In this document: positions 1 through 8,976 of the stretch, piece after piece
Position numbering within the stretch: the stretch's first letter is position 1
Layout: every line of letters begins with the position of its first letter
Assembly: GCA_905234195.1 (NCBI GenBank)
Contig: CAJOFR010000002.1
Location: 22,420-86,419 of the forward strand
Reading direction: 5' to 3'
Length of the DNA: 64,000 nt
From: an uncultured Selenomonadaceae bacterium
GTDB lineage: Bacteria > Bacillota > Negativicutes > Selenomonadales > Selenomonadaceae
Notes under the pieces: model-generated
What the model saw: the letters and a program-made list of their open reading frames with translations, nothing else
Databases searched by the model: none
Told to the model about the DNA's origin: nothing
Translations under genes and position numbers: made by a program

Positions 1-57
1 GCTTGGGCGTAATCTCCATTTAAGTTTACGACTGACTGTCGTCCAAAAATTCTCGGC

Positions 58-1362
58 TTAGAAGAAGAATTCAGCACGAGCAAAGATTTTCTTGTACTTT
101 GTACCGTCAGCGATGAATTTGCCGTCAGAATATCTTGCAATGAGACCAACATTCTTGAAGGGAGCATAAGCCGCACCGACGTGCCAGCCTCTTGCACCGG
201 TCTGAACATCATCGCCCTGGTTGGAGACGATACCGACGCCGTCACCGAATCTTGCATAGCCTGCCCAAATAGCCCAGTTGCCTTTTTCGGAATAATCGCC
301 ATAGTTACCATAGCGGAGGTCAGCCGCCCAGCCGTATTTCTGCGTATCAGCTTTGCCATTTCTAGCATAGCTGCCGTGGAGGTCGAGTTTGTCGTTGAAT
401 TTGTAACCGAGACCCGCAGCCCAAATGCTGGCTTTGTCTTCGCCGGCTCTGTAAGCATTGAAATCATCGTCTTTTGCATAGTAGTAGCTCGCGCCGCCAT
501 ACAGACCATTTTCGCCCGGTTGATACTGAACGTTGAGAGCGATAACATCGGTCGGATCGTCAGTAGTACCGCCGTCACGGTTGCGCGCATTCCACGTTGC
601 TTGACCTGCGTATTCAGGCTCGTCACCGCCGCCTGCACGACCAACGGTGAGTATGCCCTTCCACTTGGAACCAAAGGTAAGCTGGACGCCCGAAGTGACG
701 GTATCAGCAATAAGACCATCTTCAATGTCAGGGCAGAAACCGAAACGACCGAGTTTCACGTTGAATTTGCTGTAGTCGCCTTCCACGTAAAGTCTCTTGA
801 GCTTGGTATCAAATGTCTGGTCGTCTTTGCCGTTGTATTCGGAATCGAGACGAGCTTTTGCCGCCCAATGGCTATTAATTTCAGCTCTCGGCTCAAGACG
901 GAAGACGCCGCCATGATTCATGCTCTTGGTCTTGCCGCTGTTGGGCTTGTATTCCATGTGGTGATAGGTGTACTCAACTTTACCTGTCCACTTTACAAGG
1001 TCAGCGTTTCTTTCGAGGTTTTCAACACGAACGCCGAGATTGTCGAGTTCTTCACGGAATTCAGCCGCGAGTTTTTCGAGTTCCGCACGATTCGCGCCGC
1101 TAATGTTTGTGGAGCCCTTCGGATATCTCGCAAGAGCTTTAGCAACCATCTGCGCCATTTCGTAACGGGTGATGTTGCGGTTACCACGATAAGTTCCATC
1201 GCCATAACCTTCGATGATTCCCTGCGAAGCGAGCGTCGTGACAGAGTCATAAGCCCAGTGACCTGCAGGAACATCGCTGAACGGGTTAGCTGCGGCAAAA
1301 GTCGTAGCGGTCGCACCAACGACCAAAGCACCTGTCAAAGCAGCAACTAAAGATTTTTTCAT
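58..1362 (-). CDS. SLH-domain outer-membrane porin
   Basis: A 434-residue outer-membrane protein. It has a signal peptide (about residues 1-22, ending in a run of Ala), one S-layer homology domain (about 24-85, with the FSDVPAGHWAYDSV signature), a short Glu/Leu-rich coiled coil (about 95-120) and then a beta-rich, Gly/Tyr-rich barrel ending in FF, as outer-membrane proteins do. In Negativicutes such proteins are abundant porins whose SLH domain binds modified peptidoglycan and ties the outer membrane to the wall. The ATG at 1362 was chosen because AGGAGG lies nine bases upstream. The frame stays open for 43 more codons but those precede the signal peptide and form the leader. It has its own strong promoter. 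Exact solute specificity cannot be told. Confidence 0.93.
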   Translation of the reverse strand: MKKSLVAALTGALVVGATATTFAAANPFSDVPAGHWAYDSVTTLASQGIIEGYGDGTYRGNRNITRYEMAQMVAKALARYPKGSTNISGANRAELEKLAAEFREELDNLGVRVENLERNADLVKWTGKVEYTYHHMEYKPNSGKTKSMNHGGVFRLEPRAEINSHWAAKARLDSEYNGKDDQTFDTKLKRLYVEGDYSKFNVKLGRFGFCPDIEDGLIADTVTSGVQLTFGSKWKGILTVGRAGGGDEPEYAGQATWNARNRDGGTTDDPTDVIALNVQYQPGENGLYGGASYYYAKDDDFNAYRAGEDKASIWAAGLGYKFNDKLDLHGSYARNGKADTQKYGWAADLRYGNYGDYSEKGNWAIWAGYARFGDGVGIVSNQGDDVQTGARGWHVGAAYAPFKNVGLIARYSDGKFIADGTKYKKIFARAEFFF

Positions 1363-1500
1363 TTTGAACATCCTCCTTAAGATGAACCCTCTGAAAACAA
1401 TTCGTTTAACTTTCTCGGCGTCGCTCAGAAGAGTTTCTGTCTGGAGTGTCCATGTTTCCTCTAAACTCCGTCTTCTTTGCTTGACCTTCAAGTTGCGCTG
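1363..1500 (-). promoter_or_regulatory. Long 5' leader of the porin mRNA
   Basis: About 130 nt lie between the predicted transcription start (near 1494) and the porin ATG. The leader ends in an AAGGAGG ribosome site at 1372-1378. An in-frame ATG overlaps the end of that site (1371), too close to be used. I see no known riboswitch fold. Long leaders on porin genes are common targets of small RNAs, but that is inference here. Confidence 0.5.
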
Positions 1501-1529
1501 ATTGTAATACAGAAATTTTCTCTTGTCAA
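1501..1529 (-). promoter_or_regulatory. Sigma-70 type promoter of the porin gene
   Basis: On the minus strand there is a perfect -35 TTGACA (1524-1529), a 17-base spacer and a -10 TACAAT (1501-1506). This is the best-matching promoter in the window and fits a highly expressed porin. The upstream side (1531-1600) is very A/T-rich and could act as an UP element. Confidence 0.88.
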
Positions 1530-1698
1530 GAGCTTTTTTAAAAAATTTTTAATATTTTTTTCAGGTCTTTTTCAGATTAAAAATATTTTTCCGCATAAAA
1601 TATAGCGTTCGTAAAATCACTTACAGGCGTTTTTCAGATTGGGCTAAACGAAAAAATCCCTCCAATTGGCAAAAAAGCTTGACTTGAAAGGAAAATTT
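1530..1698. other. A/T-rich gene-free stretch
   Basis: Together with the leader this makes a 336-base gene-free region between the porin and the next gene. It is A/T-rich with many A- and T-tracts and holds a short CCAATTGG palindrome near 1662-1669. I see no clear terminator for the gene ending at 1699 and no small gene. Confidence 0.5.
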
Positions 1699-2238
1699 TT
1701 ACTTTCTGAAGGCGGCGCGTGGCGGGCTGAAATTTTTCCTGCTACGCGAGCCGCGCCAATCCGCCGAAGTCGACGGGAGTTTCGGGACATAAATAGGGGC
1801 GGGTCTTTTCGGTTGTCGTTGCACGTAGGGTAAGGGCGATTCGTTTTGGTATTGCCTGTGCGGCGCGCGATAAATTGTTCGCGTGAAAGGGCGCGCGATA
1901 GATCTGTTGCGGCGCAGTCTTTCGGGGAGGACGGGCATCAAAAATTTTCCCTGCAACTCTTGAAGTTCCACGCCGGAATTTGTTTTGGGCTTGAAGGGTT
2001 CTTTCAGGGACGGCAAAGGCGGCTCGGTGGGCGGCGTCGGCGGTCCGTATCGTTTGGCAGTTCCCGGGCGATTGATTTTCGGGGGAGCCGGCGGCGTGTA
2101 GCGCGGGGGCGGCGGGTCGACGCGCGGCGGGCTGTAAAATTCTTGCAAGTCCGGCGTGATTTCCGCCTCCGCGAAACTGAATCCGACGCCCGAAATTAAA
2201 ATCGCAAGCACGAGGAGTATTTTAGAAAATCTTTTCAC
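1699..2238 (-). CDS. Proline-rich secreted protein, unknown function
   Basis: About 179 residues. The N-terminus is a signal peptide (VKRFSKILLVLAILISGVG, then SFAEA), followed by a low-complexity region dominated by Pro, Arg and Lys (PPRVDPPPPRYTPPAPP, then further PTPPTEPPLPS-type stretches). I recognise no enzyme domain. The composition suggests an extended, basic, periplasmic or wall-spanning protein. The start is probably the GTG at 2238, because AAAGGCGG ends about eight bases upstream. A GTG at 2247 overlaps that site. It follows rlmB closely and is likely the last gene of the cysS operon. Confidence 0.6.
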   Translation of the reverse strand: MKRFSKILLVLAILISGVGFSFAEAEITPDLQEFYSPPRVDPPPPRYTPPAPPKINRPGTAKRYGPPTPPTEPPLPSLKEPFKPKTNSGVELQELQGKFLMPVLPERLRRNRSIARPFTRTIYRAPHRQYQNESPLPYVQRQPKRPAPIYVPKLPSTSADWRGSRSRKNFSPPRAAFRK

Positions 2239-2262
2239 AGTGAACACCGCCTTTCAAAAAAT

Positions 2263-3006
2263 CTAAGACAAATTGCGCCGGCGAAAAATCTCGTACATGA
2301 GCACCGCGCCCGCAACGGAAGCATTAAGGGAATTAATTTTGCCGACCATCGGAATTTTAACGAGCAGGTCACAATTTTCGCGCGTCAAGCGGCGCATGCC
2401 CTTGCCCTCGCTGCCGATAATCAAAACAATTCCGCCGGTTAAGTCCGCGTCCGAAAAATTTTTGTCGCCGTCCATATCGCTGCCAACAATTTTCAAATTC
2501 ATATCTCGAAAAATTTTAAGAGTTTGAGCAACGTTTGTGACCTGCGCGACTTTGACATATTCAACCGCGCCCGCAGAAGTTTTAGCAACCGTCGAATTAA
2601 GCGGCGCACTCCTGCGTTTTGGAATTATCACGCCATGAGCCCCGACAGCGTCCGCCGTCCGCAAAATCGCACCGAAGTTGTGAGGATCTTCCAGCTCATC
2701 GAGTAAAATTATAAACGGCGGTTCCTTTTTTTCTTCGGCAAGCGCGAAAATTTCTTCGAGTGTCGCGAACTGAACGGCGGCCGCCTGCGCGATAACTCCT
2801 TGATGGCGCGCGCCTTCGGAAATTTTATCCAGTTTCGAGCGGCTGACAAATTCAAAGACAACGCCCGCCGCCCGCGCCAAGTCTAAAATTTTTTTAACGG
2901 AATTATCGCGGGTGCCCTCCGCCAAAAAAATTTTGTTGATACTTCGTCCCGCCGTCAACGCTTCAGTCACGGCGTTCCTTCCGAAAATAAAATCGTCCTT
3001 AGTCAT
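2263..3006 (-). CDS. rlmB: 23S rRNA (guanosine-2251-2'-O)-methyltransferase RlmB
   Basis: A 247-residue SpoU/TrmH-type methyltransferase of normal length. The N-terminal substrate-binding domain starts FIFGRNAVTEAL. The C-terminal SPOUT domain carries the three knot motifs, seen as ILLDELEDPHNFGAILRTA, then IIGSEGKGM, then IPMVGKINSLNASVA. It methylates the ribose of G2251 in the peptidyl-transferase loop of 23S rRNA. In Firmicutes rlmB usually follows cysS-mrnC, as here, except that a PagL-like gene sits between mrnC and rlmB. Confidence 0.95.
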   Translation of the reverse strand: MTKDDFIFGRNAVTEALTAGRSINKIFLAEGTRDNSVKKILDLARAAGVVFEFVSRSKLDKISEGARHQGVIAQAAAVQFATLEEIFALAEEKKEPPFIILLDELEDPHNFGAILRTADAVGAHGVIIPKRRSAPLNSTVAKTSAGAVEYVKVAQVTNVAQTLKIFRDMNLKIVGSDMDGDKNFSDADLTGGIVLIIGSEGKGMRRLTRENCDLLVKIPMVGKINSLNASVAGAVLMYEIFRRRNLS

Positions 3007-3045
3007 TTTAAAATCCTGTTTGTTAAAAAATTTTTAGACACGTCT

Positions 3046-3672
3046 TTAAAATTTGTGGTTGACGCCCAAAGAAAATCCCATTGTATTGTAGCCGGGGTTG
3101 TGAGATTTCATGCCGTTCGAGACGTGGCTGACGTAATAACCGACCGTGAAAGAATCGTCGTCGCGGTAGTTCCAGGTAAAACTGGGACCCGTGCGCCAAA
3201 GAAAACCGTACGCTCTGCCCTGTGCGGGGTGTGCGCGATTATATAAAAGAAAACTGCCGGAAAGATCCCAGTTCATGTAAAATTTTCCGGAAACGTGTCT
3301 TTTCCAGCGGAACATGCCCGCCACGCCGATACCAACCGCGTTGCTGTCGCGCAAAATCCCTTCGAGGTTGCGGTTCGTGTAGCCCGTCGCCCGCGAAAAA
3401 GTCAAGCCGCGATAAAATGTCAACGCCCTGTGCTCGTGCATTTTCTGCATCAAGTGCACGTTATAATTATCGACCTGCCTGTCGCTGCCCAATCTTCCCT
3501 GCAAATAATCCAGCTGTATCTCAAAATTTCTTTTGGTGTCGTTGCCTTCGGAATTTTCGGCAAGCGTCATTTCCGGCAAGTCTTCGGCGGGGGCGGCGGG
3601 GATTTTTTCAGCGGCGGCAGAATTTACCAGCATGGCAGTGGAAATAAAAACTGCGCTCAAAAATTTTTTCAA
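3046..3672 (-). CDS. PagL-like lipid A 3-O-deacylase / acyloxyacyl hydrolase
   Basis: A 208-residue protein with a signal peptide (MKKFLSAVFISTAMLVNSAAA), then alternating beta strands typical of a small outer-membrane barrel. The C-terminus has HVSNG (His183, Ser185) followed by NPGYNTMGFSLG, matching the His-x-Ser catalytic pair of the PagL family. The third catalytic position, Glu in Pseudomonas PagL, lies near N196/T197 here, as in some other family members. The predicted role is removal of an acyl chain from lipid A in the outer membrane. It starts with TTG at 3672, overlapping the mrnC stop by four bases (TTGA), with GGAG eight bases upstream, so it is translationally coupled. Confidence 0.72.
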   Translation of the reverse strand: MKKFLSAVFISTAMLVNSAAAEKIPAAPAEDLPEMTLAENSEGNDTKRNFEIQLDYLQGRLGSDRQVDNYNVHLMQKMHEHRALTFYRGLTFSRATGYTNRNLEGILRDSNAVGIGVAGMFRWKRHVSGKFYMNWDLSGSFLLYNRAHPAQGRAYGFLWRTGPSFTWNYRDDDSFTVGYYVSHVSNGMKSHNPGYNTMGFSLGVNHKF

Positions 3673-4091
3673 GTTGCCATCTCCTCAAAAATCGAATTAA
3701 AAGCGGCGGCGCAAATTTCATCGAGGCGCGAAAATTTTTTTGTCAAGAACAATTCGCCGAGCAGAGCCTCAAAACCTGTGCTGGCGTGATATTCCTTGAC
3801 GGTGGACGAGCGCGGCGCGTGGGTCTTTGCATTTCTGCCGCGCCGAAAAATTTCCCGCTCGTCGTCCGTCAAAAAATTTTCGATATTTTTGTAAGCTTCA
3901 GCTTGAGAAATTGCGGAAACTATTTTCGCGCTAAGTTCGTGAAGATTGTTTATTCGGTGAGTGACTTTCAAAAGCCGCGTCCTCGTGTACAAATGAAAGT
4001 AAGCGTCGCCAATGTGAGCGGTGACAAGCGGCGAAAGAGTTCGCACTTCCTGCGCCGAAATGTCCGACAAAAAATTCAAGCTTTCTTCCAT
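3669..4091 (-). CDS. mrnC: Mini-ribonuclease III (MrnC)
   Basis: A 140-residue RNase III catalytic domain without a double-strand RNA-binding domain, the usual MrnC form. It keeps the first acidic patch in AHIGDAYFHLYTR and the second in TGFEALLGELFL. In Bacillus the enzyme matures 23S rRNA ends as a dimer. Its ATG lies inside the end of cysS (16-base overlap), and its stop overlaps the start of the PagL-like gene, so the three are coupled. Confidence 0.93.
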   Translation of the reverse strand: MEESLNFLSDISAQEVRTLSPLVTAHIGDAYFHLYTRTRLLKVTHRINNLHELSAKIVSAISQAEAYKNIENFLTDDEREIFRRGRNAKTHAPRSSTVKEYHASTGFEALLGELFLTKKFSRLDEICAAAFNSIFEEMAT

Positions 4092-5572
4092 TTTACGCCC
4101 TGCGGAGTGTCTTCGAGGACAATGCCCGCGTTTTTCAACTCGTCGCGAATTTTGTCAGCCGCCGCCCAATTTTTGGAGCTGCGCGCGTCTTGACGAATCG
4201 AAATAATAATTTCCAGGAGCTTATCGACAAGTTTGGAGTTTGCGGAATTTTCTTCGACGTCGGAAATATTTTCAAAGATACCGATAATCGACGCCATGTC
4301 CAAAAAAATTTCACGAACGCGCATAATTATAAAAGCGTCCGCGCCGCGCGGGAAAATTTTTCCGCCGATATAATCGTTGTAATAAGCGTTGACGTCGCGC
4401 GAAAGTTCAAACATGTAGCTAATCGCAAGCGCGGTGTTGAAGTCGTCATTCATCGCGTCTTCAAAACTCGACATCAATCTTTCGGCAAGTTCGACGAGAC
4501 CGCCCGCTTGCGAAACGGTTATCATTGCGGATTTTTCCCCGCCGCTCTTGACAAATTTTCCGGACTCAATTTCTTTCGCCAAATAGTTCAGATTGTCGAA
4601 GGCGTGTTTCAAACGATTGTAAGCAATCTGCGTTTCCTTAATCCTGTCTTCGCTGAAATCAAGCGGACTGCGGTAATGAGTTTGCAGGAGGAAAAAGCGA
4701 ATGACTTCGCCGGGATATTTTTTGAGAATGTCCTCGACAGTGAAAAAATTTCCGGCGGACTTGCTCATCTTTTCCTGATTGATTGTAATAAATCCGTTGT
4801 GCAACCAATACTGCGCGAAAGAATTTTCGTCGCCGATAGCCGCTTGAGATTGGGCAATTTCATTTTCGTGGTGCGGGAAAATCAAATCTGCGCCGCCGCC
4901 GTGAAAATCAAATTTTTCGCCGAGATATTTTAAAGACATCGTGGAGCATTCAATGTGCCAGCCGGGGCGACCTTTACCCCAAGGACTGTCCCAAGCGGGC
5001 TCGTCGGGTTTCGCAGCCTTCCACAGCGCAAAATCCATAGGGTGGCGTTTTCTGTCGTCGACTTCGACGCGCGCGCCCGCCTGCATATCTTCAACCTTCC
5101 GCCCGCTAAGTTTTCCGTAGTGCTCATCTTTTTCGACGCTGTAAAAAACGTCGCCGTTATCCAGCTGATAAGCAAAGCCCTTGTCGACCAAAGTTTCAAT
5201 CATGGAAATAATATCGGGCATCGTCTCTGAAACTTTCGGATAAAGATCCGCGTGCCGAACGTTAAGCGCGTCCATTGCCTTGAAGTAAGCTTTTATGTAG
5301 CGGTCGGAAATTTCTTTCCACGTGACTTCTTCGCGATTGGCGGCGGCGATAATTTTGTCGTCGACGTCCGTAAAATTTTGAATGTAGCGAACTTTGTAGC
5401 CGAGTTTTGAAAAATAACGGCGGATAACATCCCACGTCACGAAGGGGCGCGCGTTGCCGATATGCGGCGGATTGTAGGGCGTCACACCGCAGCAATAAAT
5501 ACTTACTTCATTTTTTTTCAACGGTTTAAAAATTTCTTTTTGTCTGTTCATCGTGTTGTAAACAAATATCAT
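4076..5572 (-). CDS. cysS: Cysteinyl-tRNA synthetase
   Basis: A 498-residue class I synthetase that charges tRNA-Cys. The zinc-site cysteines (YCCGVTPYN), the HIGH-type motif HIGNARP (residues 37-43), the ECSTMS and HHENEIAQ motifs and KMSKS (268-272) are all intact. The C-terminal anticodon-binding helices end in VKWKKA. The GGGGGG tract 8-13 bases upstream probably contributes to ribosome binding. It heads the operon cysS-mrnC-pagL-like-rlmB-Pro-rich protein. I see no T-box leader. Confidence 0.97.
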   Translation of the reverse strand: MIFVYNTMNRQKEIFKPLKKNEVSIYCCGVTPYNPPHIGNARPFVTWDVIRRYFSKLGYKVRYIQNFTDVDDKIIAAANREEVTWKEISDRYIKAYFKAMDALNVRHADLYPKVSETMPDIISMIETLVDKGFAYQLDNGDVFYSVEKDEHYGKLSGRKVEDMQAGARVEVDDRKRHPMDFALWKAAKPDEPAWDSPWGKGRPGWHIECSTMSLKYLGEKFDFHGGGADLIFPHHENEIAQSQAAIGDENSFAQYWLHNGFITINQEKMSKSAGNFFTVEDILKKYPGEVIRFFLLQTHYRSPLDFSEDRIKETQIAYNRLKHAFDNLNYLAKEIESGKFVKSGGEKSAMITVSQAGGLVELAERLMSSFEDAMNDDFNTALAISYMFELSRDVNAYYNDYIGGKIFPRGADAFIIMRVREIFLDMASIIGIFENISDVEENSANSKLVDKLLEIIISIRQDARSSKNWAAADKIRDELKNAGIVLEDTPQGVKWKKA

Positions 5573-5607
5573 CTTCGGAACCCCCCGAAAAAAATTTTTC
5601 TTCTAAA

Positions 5608-5616
5608 ATTATAACA
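5608..5616 (-). promoter_or_regulatory. Extended -10 promoter of cysS
   Basis: On the minus strand TG-T-TATAAT (-10 at 5608-5613) lies about 35 bases before the cysS ATG. The -35 region is only a T-tract, so recognition would depend on the extended -10. Similar TGTTATAAT boxes precede the FHA and flippase genes. Confidence 0.6.
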
Positions 5617-5693
5617 TACTTCTTGAAAAAAAAATAATCGGCAGGAAAATTTTTTGTCGTCAACGAAAATACAAGAGAAATTATTTTTGGACG

Positions 5694-8600
5694 GTGATTG
5701 CTTTGAAACAAGTCACTTATAAGATGAGAACGCGCGAAGAGTTTTTTAAATTTGTCGACGATGTTAAAAAGAGCCCTGATTACAGAAACGCGAAGGAAAT
5801 TTTGTTCAAAGTTTTGACCGCGCAACTTATGGACAAAGAGTTAAAAGATCTGTACAGCCTGTCTCAAAAACTTTTTCCTAAGGCAAAAATTGTCGGCGTT
5901 TCCATGACGAACTTTACCGGCAAGGAATTTGACGAAAACCTTGAGGTGCCGGAGTGGGCAAAAAAAATGTCGGACTTCCTGGAAAATTTTGTGCTTATCA
6001 GTTGCTGTTATTTTTATTCTTCCGAAGTAGCAGTAGTGGAAGTTGACGCGAGCGAGATGGATAATTTTTCGGCAACCGCCGCCGATTTTAGCGGGTTCCT
6101 TAAATCGATTCCCGACCTAAAAGGCGTCGAAGTTCTCTGCGCGGGCGGCAAGGAGTACATTGCGTCGTTCATTGACATTATCACGCAAGGGCTTGAGAAT
6201 GTTCCTTTCTTCGGCGCGGAAGCCGGGCTTGTCGAGATAAAAAACAAAACTTGCAAATGTTATACGACTATGGAATGGCAAGATCAGGTAACCTACACTC
6301 AATACGTCATGGGCGAAGAATATCACACGGAAGGAATTGTTATCGTGGCTTACAGCGGAAAAGATCTGCATATCACGACGGAATATAATTTCGGCTGGAA
6401 ACCGCTGGGCAAGGAGATGAAAATTACCGAAACTCTCGGCGTGAACTGCATATCGAAAATTGACGACGTGCCCGCCGTTGAAATTTACAAGAGATATTTG
6501 AACGTCGAACCGAATGATTTTTTGCTGTTCAATGTCTTTGATTTTCCCTTCCTTGTGGATCGCGGCGGGTTGCCTGCGTCGCGCGTCGCTGCTATCTACG
6601 ACGAAGAAGGGCGGCTTTACATGACGGGCAACGTTAAGCTCGGCGAAAAAATTCGTCTCAGCTACGGCAACCCCGAAGAAATTTTGGCGGAAACCTGGCA
6701 GTCAAGCGAGCGTGTCAGAAAATTTGACCCGCAGGGGATTTTTGCTTACATTTGCGGAGCGCGGACGGTCTTTCTTGGTTTTGACGCGAACAGGGAGCTA
6801 AAAGACTTCCTGCGGATAGTTCCCAACACTGTGCCTTGTTTCGGCGGCGGGGAAATTTATAAATACAAGAACAGGGGCGGGCAACTTGCAACGGCATTTT
6901 TGGCGGTGGCTCTTCGCGAAGGGGAGGGCTGTGCCTGCGAAGAGATTTTGATTCCGCAAACCGAGCAGAAAACCAGAAGAGCGGTTGAACCTCTGTCGAA
7001 AAGACTTGCCGCATTTTTGAAGGCGTCCACCGACGATTTGAAGGAGTCCAACGAAAAATTTCGTGAGGCCGCGCTTGCCGCAGAGGCCGCCAATAAAGCT
7101 AAGTCGCAGTTCCTTTCAAACATGAGCCACGAGATTCGCACGCCTATTAACGCGATTTTGGGAATGAACGAAATGATTTTGCGCGAGTCCGACAACGAAA
7201 CGATTCTTGAGTACGCGGAAAATATTCGCAACGCCGGAAATACTTTGCTGGGTATCGTCAACGACATTCTTGACTTTTCAAAAATCGAGGCGGGCAAAAT
7301 GGAAATTATCCCCGTCGAATATGCGTTGAGTTCTCTGCTGAATGATTTGGTCAACATGATTCAGAGCCGCGCGCAGAAAAAAAGTTTGGAGTTTCATGTC
7401 AAAGCCGACGAAAATTTACCGAGCGTCCTTTTCGGCGACGAGATCCGCCTGAAACAAGTCGTCACGAATATTTTGACGAACGCCGTCAAGTACACCGAAA
7501 AGGGCAGCGTCACTTTAACCGTGAACTTTACGAAGACCGCCGAAAACACCGCGAAAATTTTTTTCAGCGTGAAAGATACGGGAATTGGAATCAAGCCCGA
7601 AGATATTAAAAAACTTTTCAGCGCGTTCGACAGGATAGAGGAAAAAAGAAACCGCACGATTGAAGGCACGGGGCTGGGCATGAATATCACGCAACGCCTG
7701 CTGAATATGATGGGCACTTCGCTAAATGTTTCGAGTGTCTACGGAGAAGGGTCGGAGTTCAGTTTTGAGATTGAGCAGAAAATTGTCAACAGCCACCCGC
7801 TCGGAGATTTTGAAACGAGTTTCCGCCACGCACTTAGTCAGCACACGAAGTACCGCGAAAAATTTATCGCGCCGAATGCAAAAATTCTTGTCGTCGACGA
7901 TACCGTCATGAACTTAACCGTTGTCAAAGGTCTCCTCAAGCAGACGAAAATTAAAATCGACACGGCGAACAGCGGTTACGAATGTTTGAATCTCGTCTCG
8001 AAAAATCACTACGATATTATTTTTCTTGACCACAGGATGCCCGGGCTTGACGGTATCGAAACTCTTCAGCACATGCAAGCCATGCACAATAATTTAAATG
8101 CTGACACGCCGGTTATCTCTCTCACGGCGAACGCAATCAGCGGCGCGCGCAAGCAGTATATCGACGCGGGCTTTCAAGATTATTTGACGAAGCCCATCGA
8201 CAGCGAAAAACTTGAGGCGATGATTATAGAGTACCTTCCGAAAAATAAATTTGAGATTATCGGTTCGAACGACGCCGCAGAAAATGAAGTCGAAGAAAAA
8301 GTTTTGCCGGATTGGTTGAAAAGAGTCGAAGGGTTGAATATTTCGGACGGGCTGGATCATTGCGGAGGGGTTGACGCTTATCTTGACGCGCTGACTGTTT
8401 TTGCGCAGTCCGTTGTCGGCGGCGCGAAGGAGATAGCGAATTTTTACAAGACCGCCGATTGGAAAAATTACACGACGAAAGTTCACGCGCTGAAAAGTTC
8501 CGCGCGGGTTATCGGGGCGAATGAACTTTCTGAGCGCGCCCGCCGCCTGGAAGACGCGGGAAATTCCGGCTACATTAACGAGATTTGTGACTCGACGGAC

Positions 8601-8885
8601 GGGCTTTTGGAGCTGTACATAAGTTTTGCCTACAAGCTCGCGCCGCTTTTGCATTCGGACGAAGACGAAGAGTCAAAGCCCATGATTGAAGACGGCGCAC
8701 TTGCCGAAGCCTACGAAACTTTGCAGGACGCCGCCGCCTCTTTCGATTATGACACGCTGGAATTTGTTTTTCAGTCGTTGGAAGATTATCGCCTGCCCGA
8801 AAATGAAAAGGAGAAGTTCGCGCAGATGAAGTCCGCCGCCACAAATTTGGATTGGGAAAAAATTAATTCGTTGCTTGCCGGATAA
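5694..8885 (+). CDS. FIST-domain hybrid sensor histidine kinase
   Basis: A 1063-residue soluble signalling protein with no membrane segment. Residues about 40-400 form FIST_N and FIST_C sensory domains (thought to bind small molecules such as amino acids). A coil leads to the HisKA dimerisation helix with FLSNMSHEIRTP (phospho-acceptor His479), a HATPase domain with DTGIGI and GTGLGM, a receiver domain (VVDD at about 734-737, acceptor Asp779 in FLDHRMPG) and a C-terminal HPt domain with VHALKSS (His931). This is a complete His-Asp-His relay in one chain whose output regulator is not encoded nearby. The GTG at 5694 gives the longest form. GGTGA at 5693-5697 would suit the TTG at 5703 better. 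Confidence 0.9.
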   Translation: MIALKQVTYKMRTREEFFKFVDDVKKSPDYRNAKEILFKVLTAQLMDKELKDLYSLSQKLFPKAKIVGVSMTNFTGKEFDENLEVPEWAKKMSDFLENFVLISCCYFYSSEVAVVEVDASEMDNFSATAADFSGFLKSIPDLKGVEVLCAGGKEYIASFIDIITQGLENVPFFGAEAGLVEIKNKTCKCYTTMEWQDQVTYTQYVMGEEYHTEGIVIVAYSGKDLHITTEYNFGWKPLGKEMKITETLGVNCISKIDDVPAVEIYKRYLNVEPNDFLLFNVFDFPFLVDRGGLPASRVAAIYDEEGRLYMTGNVKLGEKIRLSYGNPEEILAETWQSSERVRKFDPQGIFAYICGARTVFLGFDANRELKDFLRIVPNTVPCFGGGEIYKYKNRGGQLATAFLAVALREGEGCACEEILIPQTEQKTRRAVEPLSKRLAAFLKASTDDLKESNEKFREAALAAEAANKAKSQFLSNMSHEIRTPINAILGMNEMILRESDNETILEYAENIRNAGNTLLGIVNDILDFSKIEAGKMEIIPVEYALSSLLNDLVNMIQSRAQKKSLEFHVKADENLPSVLFGDEIRLKQVVTNILTNAVKYTEKGSVTLTVNFTKTAENTAKIFFSVKDTGIGIKPEDIKKLFSAFDRIEEKRNRTIEGTGLGMNITQRLLNMMGTSLNVSSVYGEGSEFSFEIEQKIVNSHPLGDFETSFRHALSQHTKYREKFIAPNAKILVVDDTVMNLTVVKGLLKQTKIKIDTANSGYECLNLVSKNHYDIIFLDHRMPGLDGIETLQHMQAMHNNLNADTPVISLTANAISGARKQYIDAGFQDYLTKPIDSEKLEAMIIEYLPKNKFEIIGSNDAAENEVEEKVLPDWLKRVEGLNISDGLDHCGGVDAYLDALTVFAQSVVGGAKEIANFYKTADWKNYTTKVHALKSSARVIGANELSERARRLEDAGNSGYINEICDSTDGLLELYISFAYKLAPLLHSDEDEESKPMIEDGALAEAYETLQDAAASFDYDTLEFVFQSLEDYRLPENEKEKFAQMKSAATNLDWEKINSLLAG

Positions 8886-8914
8886 AAATTCTTTCCAAAA
8901 TTTTTCAAAGGCTA

Positions 8915-8942
8915 TCGACAAATCTATAACTTGTGATAAAAT
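8915..8942 (+). promoter_or_regulatory. Promoter of the rubredoxin gene
   Basis: TCGACA (8915-8920), a 16-base spacer and TAAAAT (8937-8942) preceded by TG, an extended -10. It lies 35 bases before the rubredoxin ATG. Confidence 0.6.
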
Positions 8943-8976
8943 TGTTCTAACCAAAAATTTTTAGGAGGGTTTATCA

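Noticed and set aside
26..43. Terminator for the porin at the window start
   Set aside because: A small ACGAC/GTCGT hairpin is present, but no T-tract follows on the minus strand, so I did not call it.
181..1350. 389-codon open frame on the plus strand opposite the porin
   Set aside because: It is fully antisense to a clear SLH porin, has no ribosome site and encodes a compositionally odd protein. It is a shadow of the porin codon bias.
1363..1491. 43-residue N-terminal extension of the porin
   Set aside because: It would put charged sequence before the signal peptide, and the strong ribosome site sits at the downstream ATG.
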